Shown here: positions 57,748 to 64,000 of the stretch, one piece after another
Layout of the letters: every line of letters begins with the position of its first letter
How positions within the stretch are numbered: position 1 is the stretch's first letter
From: Ensifer sp. Root278
GTDB taxonomy: Bacteria; Pseudomonadota; Alphaproteobacteria; Rhizobiales; Rhizobiaceae
Direction of reading: 5' to 3'
DNA: 64,000 nt
NCBI RefSeq assembly: GCF_001429285.1
Contig: NZ_LMJJ01000044.1
Coordinates: 88,842 to 152,841, forward strand
The notes under the pieces: model-generated
The model's database searches: none
Told to the model about the DNA's origin: nothing
What the model saw: the letters and a program-made list of their open reading frames with translations, nothing else
Translations under genes and position numbers: made by a program

Positions 57748-58215
57748 TCAGGCGATCTCGATGACGGCGTCGATCTCGACGGCGGCATTGAAGGGCAGGG
57801 AAGCCATGCCGACGGCGGCGCGGGCGTGTTTGCCCGCTTCACCGAGCACGGTGGCGAGCAGATTGGAGGCGCCGTTGATGACGAGGTGCTGCTCGACAAA
57901 TTCCGGCGTCGAGGCGACGAAGCCGTTGATCTTCACCAGACGACGGATGCGTCCGAGGTCGCCGCCGAGCGCGGATTTTGCCTGTGCGAGGATGTTGATC
58001 GAGCAGAGTTCGGCGGCGCGTTGCGCGCGGGCGACGTCGACATCCTTGCCGACAATGCCTGTCACGGCGACCTTGCCGTCTTCCATCGGAAGCTGTCCGG
58101 AGATGTAGAGCATCGAGCCGCTGATCACGTACGGCACATAGTTCGCGACCGGGGTCGCAGCCTGGGGAAGGGTGACGCCGAGGTCCTTGAGGCGCGTTTC
58201 GATCTCTGCGGACAT
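57748..58215 (-). CDS. RidA-family (YjgF/YER057c/UK114) protein
   Basis: A 155-residue RidA-like imine/enamine deaminase fold, with GSMLYISGQLPMEDGKVAVTGIVG and CSINILAQAKSALGGDLGRI. RidA proteins detoxify reactive enamines from PLP enzymes; this longer subfamily (about 150 aa) is less well studied. First gene of RidA-gdpD-FemAB-HIT; GGAG precedes ATG 58215. Confidence 0.9.
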   Translation of the reverse strand: MSAEIETRLKDLGVTLPQAATPVANYVPYVISGSMLYISGQLPMEDGKVAVTGIVGKDVDVARAQRAAELCSINILAQAKSALGGDLGRIRRLVKINGFVASTPEFVEQHLVINGASNLLATVLGEAGKHARAAVGMASLPFNAAVEIDAVIEIA

Positions 58216-58360
58216 GGAAAGCTCCATTGTTGTCTTTTGTGTTAAAATCCTGCATTCAGGCCGGATCGCGGCGGGCGCCGGCATTTTCCTGCAAACACCG
58301 CCTCGCTTCTGCCGAACGCTTGTTTATAGCATTGCCGGCGAGTCCAATAGGAGGAAACGG

Positions 58361-59188
58361 ATGTTTCATAAAGGCTTCGGTCTCGTCACTCTGGGCAGCG
58401 TTTGTTTCGCCGTCGTGACGGCGTCAGGTGCTACGGCGGCGAGTGCGAATGTCCTCGTGCCGCATCGCGCCGTCTATGATCTTGAGCTCAAGGATGCGTC
58501 GGATCGTTCGGGCATTGCCGGAATGTATGGTCGCATGGTCTATGAATTCAATGGTTCGTCCTGCGAGGGCTATACGGTCAGCTTCCGCTTCGTCACCCAG
58601 GTCGACACCGGCGAGGAAGTTCGCCTCACGGATCAGCAGACGACCACCTATGAGGATCTGAAGACGGGTAATTTCCGCTTCTTGACGCGCTCTTTCACCG
58701 ACGAGAAGCTGGACAAGGAAGTGCGCGGAACGGCGCATGAGGAAAAGAGCGGTGTCAAGGTGGAGCTGACCGCGCCCGACAAGCGCGAAGTGGAACTTGC
58801 GGCCAGCCGTTTCCCGACCGCCCATATGATGGAAGTGATCTCGCGGGCGAAGAAGGGGGAAGGCTTGTTCGAGGCGCGCATCTTCGACGGCTCCGATTCG
58901 GGCGACAAGACGCTGATCACCTCGACCTTTGTCGGTAAATCGCGCAAGCCCACCGCTGATGAGCCGGATGCCGGCAAGGCTGGCAAGTTCGGCAGCGAAG
59001 CCTATTGGCCGGTGACGATCTCCTATTTCAACGACGACAAGAGCGGCGATGCGCTGCCAATCTACCGCATGTCGTTCAAGCTCTACGAAAACGGAATCAC
59101 CCGGGACCTGACGATGGACTACGGCGATTTTGTCCTCAGCGGTAAGCTTGCCGATCTCGAAGTCTTCAAATCCGAGGACTGCAAATAG
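58361..59188 (+). CDS. eipB: periplasmic cell-envelope integrity protein EipB (DUF1849)
   Basis: A 275-residue exported protein: signal peptide about residues 1-27, then the DUF1849 beta-spiral. In Brucella, EipB keeps the envelope intact and has one disulfide joining an early Cys to the C-terminal tail; here C68 (GSSCEGY) and C274 (penultimate residue) match that pattern. RBS TAGGAGG. The longest frame starts at 58172, within the ridA gene region, and is rejected. Confidence 0.92.
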   Translation: MFHKGFGLVTLGSVCFAVVTASGATAASANVLVPHRAVYDLELKDASDRSGIAGMYGRMVYEFNGSSCEGYTVSFRFVTQVDTGEEVRLTDQQTTTYEDLKTGNFRFLTRSFTDEKLDKEVRGTAHEEKSGVKVELTAPDKREVELAASRFPTAHMMEVISRAKKGEGLFEARIFDGSDSGDKTLITSTFVGKSRKPTADEPDAGKAGKFGSEAYWPVTISYFNDDKSGDALPIYRMSFKLYENGITRDLTMDYGDFVLSGKLADLEVFKSEDCK

Positions 59189-59371
59189 CCGATCGCGACG
59201 AAAATCGGCACTCGCGTCTTGATTTCTCGGGCAGTTGCGGTTAAGGGGCTGCCATTCCACACGTGAAGCAAGGGATGTTCCGGGAGAAATCCGGATCGTT
59301 CCGCCGGTGGGCTGTTCGAAAGACCATGCTCGACGCTTCGCGGAGGTTCAACCGGAAAAGGAGAAAAAGGC

Positions 59372-60139
59372 ATGGCATTGCCTGATTTTAGCATGCGTCA
59401 GCTTCTGGAAGCTGGCGTTCACTTCGGTCACCAGACGCACCGCTGGAACCCGAAGATGAAGCCGTACATTTTCGGCGATCGTAACAACGTCCACATCATC
59501 GACCTCGCTCAGACCGTACCGATGCTGTCGCGCGCCCTGCAGATCGTCAGCGACACCGTTGCCAACGGCGGCCGCGTTCTGTTCGTCGGCACCAAGCGCC
59601 AGGCTTCGGAAATCATCGCTGACGCAGCCAAGCGTTCGGCCCAGTACTACGTCAACGCTCGCTGGCTCGGCGGCATGATGACGAACTGGAAGACGATTTC
59701 GAACTCCATCCAGCGCCTGCGCAAGCTCGACGAAATCCTTTCTTCGGAAGCTTCTGGCTTCACCAAGAAGGAACGCCTGAACCTCGAGCGCGAACGCGAA
59801 AAGCTGAACCGTGCACTCGGCGGTATCCGCGATATGGGCGGCACCCCGGACCTGATGTTCATCATCGACACCAACAAGGAATCGATCGCGATCGACGAAG
59901 CCAAGCGCCTCGGCATCCCGGTTGTTGCCGTGATCGACTCGAACTGCGATCCGGACCAGATCGACTATCCGATCCCGGGCAACGACGACGCTTCGCGCGC
60001 CATCGCTCTCTACTGCGACCTGATCGCCCGCGCAGCCATCGACGGCATTGCGCGCCAGCAGGGCGCATCTGGCCGTGACCTCGGCGCCTCTGCCGAAGTT
60101 CCGGTCGAGCCGGCGCTCGACGAGGCCTCCGACGCCTGA
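59372..60139 (+). CDS. rpsB: 30S ribosomal protein S2
   Basis: A 255-residue ribosomal protein with [28 protein letters not shown] (given in part), [13 protein letters not shown] and [16 protein letters not shown] Glu/Ala-rich tail is present. AAAAGGAG precedes the ATG. The 183-base leader upstream may bind S2 for autogenous control, as in other proteobacteria, but I did not see the conserved motif. Confidence 0.98.
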   Translation: MALPDFSMRQLLEAGVHFGHQTHRWNPKMKPYIFGDRNNVHIIDLAQTVPMLSRALQIVSDTVANGGRVLFVGTKRQASEIIADAAKRSAQYYVNARWLGGMMTNWKTISNSIQRLRKLDEILSSEASGFTKKERLNLEREREKLNRALGGIRDMGGTPDLMFIIDTNKESIAIDEAKRLGIPVVAVIDSNCDPDQIDYPIPGNDDASRAIALYCDLIARAAIDGIARQQGASGRDLGASAEVPVEPALDEASDA

Positions 60140-60148
60140 TCGGCCCCA

Positions 60149-60224
60149 GGCGGCAGCCAACCCTGCCGCCCCCAATGAAATGTCGGGACAAGGCCGTTTG
60201 TGATGAAAGTCTGAACGGCCTTGT
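60149..60224 (+). terminator. two hairpins between rpsB and tsf
   Basis: Hairpin 1: GGCGGCAG / CTGCCGCC (60149-60170). Hairpin 2: ACAAGGCCGTT / AACGGCCTTGT (60188-60224), an 11-bp perfect stem with a 15-base loop followed by TCTTTT. Hairpin 2 looks like a terminator or attenuator that lowers tsf relative to rpsB. Confidence 0.7.
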
Positions 60225-60391
60225 TCTTTTCAGCCGGGGATGGCGCGATCCGTTCGGGTCGTTGGATCCGGGCAGCGGCCACGATGACGCGTTCATCATG
60301 GTGTCACATTGAAAAGCCATTCCCTGCCAAACCTCCTGGCATCGCGCCACGCGCGGGCAACCCCCGCCAAACAGACAAAGAGGCAAAAAAG

Positions 60392-61315
60392 ATGACTGTG
60401 ACTGCAGCAATGGTGAAGGAACTGCGCGAAAAGAGCGGCGCAGGCATGATGGATTGCAAGAAGGCACTTGCTGAAACCAACGGCGACATGGAAGCAGCGA
60501 TCGACTGGCTGCGCGCCAAGGGTATCGCGAAGGCCGACAAGAAGTCGGGTCGTACGGCTGCTGAAGGCCTCGTCGGCATCGTCAGCGGCGGCGTCAAGGC
60601 CGTCGTCGTCGAAATCAACTCCGAAACCGACTTCGTTGCCCGCAACGAAGCCTTCCAGGAACTCGTCCGCGGCGTTGCCAACGTAGCGCTCACCACCGAC
60701 GGCTCCGTCGATGCGATCGCGGCTGCAACCTACCCGGCGACCGGCAAGTCGGTCGACGAGACGATCAAGGACGCGATTGCCACGATCGGCGAAAACATGA
60801 CGCTGCGTCGCGCAGCTCTGCTGCAGGTCGAAGATGGCGTTGTCGCCACCTACATCCACAACGCTGCTGGCGACGGCATCGGCAAGCTCGGCGTTCTCGT
60901 CGCGCTGAAGTCGATCGGCGACAAGGAAGTGCTGTTCTCGGTCGGCCGTCAGGTTGCCATGCACATCGCTGCGACCAACCCGCTGGCGATCCGCGCTGAA
61001 GAAGTCGACGCCGCTGTTGCTGAGCGCGAACGCAACGTCTTCATCGAACAGTCGCGCGCTTCGGGCAAGCCGGACAACATCATCGAGAAGATGGTTGAAG
61101 GCCGTATGCGCAAGTTCTTCGAAGAAGTCGCACTGCTGTCGCAGGCCTTCGTCATGAACCCGGAAATCACCGTCGGCCAGGCCGTCAAGGACGCTGAAAA
61201 GCTCGCTGGCGCACCGATCGAAGTCACCGGGATGGCTCGCCTGCTGCTCGGCGAAGGCGTCGAGAAGGAAGAGTCCGACTTCGCCGCAGAAGTTGCAGCC
61301 GTCGCCAAGGGCTGA
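60392..61315 (+). CDS. tsf: elongation factor Ts
   Basis: A 307-residue nucleotide exchange factor for EF-Tu. The N-terminal UBA-like part starts [24 protein letters not shown] (cited in part), then [16 protein letters not shown]. Length is normal. ATG 60392 follows AAAGAGG; the frame opens 171 bases earlier. Confidence 0.98.
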   Translation: MTVTAAMVKELREKSGAGMMDCKKALAETNGDMEAAIDWLRAKGIAKADKKSGRTAAEGLVGIVSGGVKAVVVEINSETDFVARNEAFQELVRGVANVALTTDGSVDAIAAATYPATGKSVDETIKDAIATIGENMTLRRAALLQVEDGVVATYIHNAAGDGIGKLGVLVALKSIGDKEVLFSVGRQVAMHIAATNPLAIRAEEVDAAVAERERNVFIEQSRASGKPDNIIEKMVEGRMRKFFEEVALLSQAFVMNPEITVGQAVKDAEKLAGAPIEVTGMARLLLGEGVEKEESDFAAEVAAVAKG

Positions 61316-61343
61316 TTTCTTCACCCATATTGGGAAAACCTCG

Positions 61344-61369
61344 GGGCATCGCGTGACAACGCGGTGCCC
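61344..61369 (+). terminator. probable tsf terminator
   Basis: GGGCATCGCG pairs with CGCGGTGCCC (one G-T pair) with a six-base loop, 28 bases after the tsf stop; only a short T stretch follows. The remaining gap to pyrH holds nothing else that I could support. Confidence 0.5.
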
Positions 61370-61507
61370 TTCGTGTATCGGGCTTCGTCAATGCGCCGGA
61401 CCCGCCGGAAATCACTCCGCAGCGGTTGAAACCGGGTAGCGCAATATGTCCTTATGCGCTGTGCGCCGTCGTCGTGCGCACGCGCACCGATCTGATCAGG
61501 AGCGATG

Positions 61508-62230
61508 ATGCCCGCCGAACCAATCTACAAGCGTGTTCTCCTTAAAGCCTCCGGTGAAGCCCTGATGGGTAGCCAGGGCTTCGGTATCGACGTGGCGGTC
61601 GCCGACCGCATTGCCGCCGACATCGCCGAAGCACGCGCGATGGGCGTCGAAGTCGGTGTCGTCGTCGGCGGCGGCAACATCTTCCGCGGCGTCGCGGTGG
61701 CCTCCAAGGGCGGAGACCGGGTGACCGGCGACCACATGGGCATGCTGGCAACGGTCATCAACGCGCTGGCGCTCGCAACCTCGCTGCGCAAGCTCGACAT
61801 CGACACGGTCGTGCTTTCGGCAATCGCGATGCCGGAAATCTGCGAAAGCTTCTCGCAGCGCGCAACGCTTCATCATCTCTCGCTTGGCCGCGTCGTGATC
61901 TTCGCCGGTGGCACCGGCAACCCCTTCTTTACGACGGACTCGGCCGCAGCGCTCCGCGCGGCGGAAATGGGTGCGCAGGCCATTTTCAAGGGCACGCAGG
62001 TCGATGGTATCTATTCTGCCGATCCGAAGAAGGATCCGACCGCGACCCGCTTCGACCGCCTGACCCACAGCGAGGTGCTCGAAAGAGGCCTGGCCGTCAT
62101 GGATGTTGCCGCCGTTGCGCTTGCACGCGAAAATACCATTCCGATCGTCGTCTTCTCGATCCACGAAAAGGGTGGCTTCGCGGAAATCTTGACCGGCGGC
62201 GGTCGCGCGACCATCGTCACAGACAACTAA
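61508..62230 (+). CDS. pyrH: UMP kinase
   Basis: A 240-residue amino-acid-kinase-fold enzyme that makes UDP. It has [27 protein letters not shown] and [16 protein letters not shown]. Two tandem ATGs exist (61505 and 61508). The second stands five bases after AGGAG and gives the usual family length. Confidence 0.96.
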   Translation: MPAEPIYKRVLLKASGEALMGSQGFGIDVAVADRIAADIAEARAMGVEVGVVVGGGNIFRGVAVASKGGDRVTGDHMGMLATVINALALATSLRKLDIDTVVLSAIAMPEICESFSQRATLHHLSLGRVVIFAGGTGNPFFTTDSAAALRAAEMGAQAIFKGTQVDGIYSADPKKDPTATRFDRLTHSEVLERGLAVMDVAAVALARENTIPIVVFSIHEKGGFAEILTGGGRATIVTDN

Positions 62231-62285
62231 AGAGCTGCAAAGCGGCCCCCTGCGGCCGGCGAATGTTAGAACGGGAGTTTTGACC

Positions 62286-62846
62286 ATGAGTGAAGGTGTT
62301 GAACTGAAGGAACTGAAGCGTCGCATGGATGGCGCCATTTCCGCATTCAAGAGCGATATCGCATCGCTTCGTACCGGCCGGGCGTCGGCGAACGTTCTCG
62401 ATCCGGTGACCGTTGAAGCCTACGGCTCGCGCGTGCCCCTCAACCAGGTCGCCAACATCACCGTTCCGGAGCCGCGCATGCTGTCCGTTTCGGTCTGGGA
62501 CAAGCAGATGGTTGGCGCCGTCGACCGTGGCATTCGCGAATCGAACCTCGGCCTCAACCCGATCATCGACGGCCAGAACCTGCGCATTCCGCTGCCCGAG
62601 CTCAACGAAGAGCGCCGCAAGTCGTTGGTCAAGGTGGCACACGATTACGCGGAAAAAGCCAAGGTTGCCGTGCGCCACGTGCGCCGCGACGGCATGGATG
62701 ACCTGAAAAAAGCCGAAAAGGATGGCGACATCGGTCAGGATATCAGCCGTTCTCAGTCCGAGCGCGTGCAAAAGATGACCGATGAAACGATTTCCGAGAT
62801 CGACCGCTTGCTCGCCGAGAAGGAAAAGGAAATCATGCAGGTCTGA
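62286..62846 (+). CDS. frr: ribosome recycling factor
   Basis: A 186-residue factor that splits post-termination ribosomes with EF-G. It shows [28 protein letters not shown] (in part) and [22 protein letters not shown] 62286 follows GGGAG; a TTG at 62280 is rejected. Confidence 0.97.
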   Translation: MSEGVELKELKRRMDGAISAFKSDIASLRTGRASANVLDPVTVEAYGSRVPLNQVANITVPEPRMLSVSVWDKQMVGAVDRGIRESNLGLNPIIDGQNLRIPLPELNEERRKSLVKVAHDYAEKAKVAVRHVRRDGMDDLKKAEKDGDIGQDISRSQSERVQKMTDETISEIDRLLAEKEKEIMQV

Positions 62847-62883
62847 TCTGCTCGTGATCTGAGTCTCCTTTCGCGGACGCCTT

Positions 62884-63627
62884 ATGCAAAACCTCATCTC
62901 CACGACCGTTCCGGAACATGTTGCCATCATCATGGATGGCAACGGGCGTTGGGCGAATGCACGTGGGCTACCGCGTACCATGGGGCATCGCAAAGGCGTC
63001 GAGACCGTTCGCGATGCCGTCAAGACGGCGGCCCAGGTGGGTATCCGCTATCTCACGCTTTTTGCATTTTCTTCGGAAAATTGGAGCCGGCCGGAGTCGG
63101 AGGTGAGCGACCTCATGGGGTTGCTCAAGACCTTCATCCGCCGGGATCTCGCCGATCTGCACCGCGAGAATGTCCGCATCCGTGTCATTGGCGACCGCTC
63201 GAACCTGCGTGGCGACATCCTGCCGCTATTGATAGAGGCCGAGGAAACGACGCGGGCGAACACGGGAGTTACCCTGGTGATCGCCTTCAACTACGGCGCG
63301 CGTGACGAGTTGACCCGGGCGATGCGTCGCCTCGCGGTGGACGTCGCCGAAGGGCGTTTGCGCCCTGAGGACATCAATCAGGAACGCATTGCAGCCTCGC
63401 TGGACACCGCCGACATACCCGATCCGGACCTGATCATCCGCACGAGCGGTGAAGAGCGACTGTCGAATTTCCTGCTCTGGCAGGGCGCCTATTCCGAACT
63501 GATCTTCGTTCCCGAACTGTGGCCGGATTTCACGCGTGAGATTTTCCTGTCGGCGCTGGAGAAGTATGCATGCCGGGAGCGCCGTTTCGGCGGACTGGTC
63601 GAGCCGACGCGGGCGGTTGGTTCCTGA
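62884..63627 (+). CDS. uppS: isoprenyl transferase (undecaprenyl diphosphate synthase)
   Basis: A 247-residue cis-prenyltransferase that makes the C55 lipid carrier for peptidoglycan and polysaccharides. The substrate-binding [10 protein letters not shown] is near residue 17-26, with [19 protein letters not shown] and [15 protein letters not shown]. The stop overlaps the cdsA ATG by one base, so both are coupled. Confidence 0.97.
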   Translation: MQNLISTTVPEHVAIIMDGNGRWANARGLPRTMGHRKGVETVRDAVKTAAQVGIRYLTLFAFSSENWSRPESEVSDLMGLLKTFIRRDLADLHRENVRIRVIGDRSNLRGDILPLLIEAEETTRANTGVTLVIAFNYGARDELTRAMRRLAVDVAEGRLRPEDINQERIAASLDTADIPDPDLIIRTSGEERLSNFLLWQGAYSELIFVPELWPDFTREIFLSALEKYACRERRFGGLVEPTRAVGS

Positions 63628-64000
63628 TGCAAACTGAACTCAAGCTTCGCATCGCTTCGGGAGTGGTGCTCGCGGCGGTCGCTCTCGCTGCGACCTGGTT
63701 TGGCGGTTTCGCTTTCCAGCTACTTTCGGTCCTGATCGCGCTTCTCGTCTACTACGAATGGTCGACGATCACCGGCCTTGTCGAGCGCGATTTCCAGGGC
63801 AACGCCTTCGGTTGGCTCTCCATAGTTGTGATCGCAGGCCTCGTTGTCACCGGTTACATTGGCTACAGCCTTCCTTTCCTGGCGTTCGGCCTCGGAGCGG
63901 CATTGCTTTGGGTCCTTACTCAAAAGACAAGCTGGTGGCTGCCGGGCGGCATCGCCTATGCGGGCCTCACCGGCATATCGCTCGCAGCACTTCGTGGCGC
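63627..64000 (+). CDS. cdsA: phosphatidate cytidylyltransferase (5' part only)
   Basis: The frame starts [20 protein letters not shown] and runs open to the window end (124 complete codons). Several membrane helices are present, as expected for CdsA, which forms CDP-diacylglycerol in the inner membrane. The catalytic C-terminal CDS signature is outside the window; the identity rests on the N-terminal pattern and the frr-uppS-cdsA order. Confidence 0.88.
   Translation, partial: MQTELKLRIASGVVLAAVALAATWFGGFAFQLLSVLIALLVYYEWSTITGLVERDFQGNAFGWLSIVVIAGLVVTGYIGYSLPFLAFGLGAALLWVLTQKTSWWLPGGIAYAGLTGISLAALRG

Noticed and set aside
59189-59371. S2-binding leader of rpsB
   Set aside because: The place is right, but I could not identify the conserved S2 leader structure, so it is not listed as a feature.
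60221-60391. 57-codon upstream extension of tsf
   Set aside because: It would start inside the rpsB-tsf hairpin tail and is not part of EF-Ts; ATG 60392 has a good ribosome site.

Overview
The window looks like part of the main chromosome of a Rhizobiaceae alphaproteobacterium, most probably Sinorhizobium/Ensifer. The basis is high GC with strong third-position bias, the tandem ntrB-ntrC-ntrY-ntrX block next to dusB (nifR3) and ispDF, the aapJQMP general amino-acid transporter, a pyruvate dehydrogenase operon whose E1-beta carries its own lipoyl domain, EipB, ClpS-ClpA, and palindromic intergenic repeats typical of rhizobia. The genus is inferred from gene order and protein character, not from a search. 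No tRNA, rRNA, CRISPR array, insertion sequence or prophage gene was seen.

Layout. 1-6.6 kb: pdhA-pdhB-pdhC, an SGNH hydrolase, a GNAT acetyltransferase and lpdA, together the pyruvate dehydrogenase complex. 6.6-11.1 kb: a composite palindromic repeat, a small stress membrane protein, lipA, a P-loop kinase-like protein, a RatA/COQ10 protein, and on the other strand cinA/pncC and ispDF. 11.1-18.7 kb: dusB-ntrB-ntrC and ntrY-ntrX, the nitrogen-control and redox/nitrogen two-component systems. 18.7-24.2 kb: trkA, a D-amino-acid transaminase, hfq, hflX, and on the minus strand mazG and a nucleoside deaminase. 24.4-29.4 kb: cysG, DUF2849, cysI, DUF934 and fpr, a sulfite-reduction unit without a CysJ flavoprotein.

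29.6-40.7 kb looks accessory. It starts with a succinate-type CoA transferase convergent with a GntR regulator. A five-gene plus-strand unit follows: a ferric-reductase-like membrane flavocytochrome, a 1076-residue protein with four haem-c motifs, an OmpA-like protein, and two exported caspase-fold (C14) proteins with intact His/Cys dyads. The cytochrome and both caspases end in a similar DUF4384-like beta domain. This cluster is the best candidate for an undescribed system. It reads as an electron path from cytosolic NAD(P)H into the periplasm, joined to caspase-like proteins.

40.7-64 kb returns to core genes: aapP-M-Q-J (minus), metC, an FAD monooxygenase with a zinc-finger protein, an alpha/beta hydrolase, cysE, DUF3126, a phasin with a palindrome in its promoter, clpS-clpA, an azlC-azlD pair, a minus-strand RidA-GDPD-FemAB-like-HIT operon, eipB, and the translation/envelope run rpsB-tsf-pyrH-frr-uppS-cdsA. 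The last gene is cut by the window end.

Starts were chosen by ribosome-binding-site spacing and family N-termini. Where the longest reading frame began well upstream of the conserved N-terminus (for example cysG, tsf, eipB, clpS, the GntR regulator), the shorter start is given.
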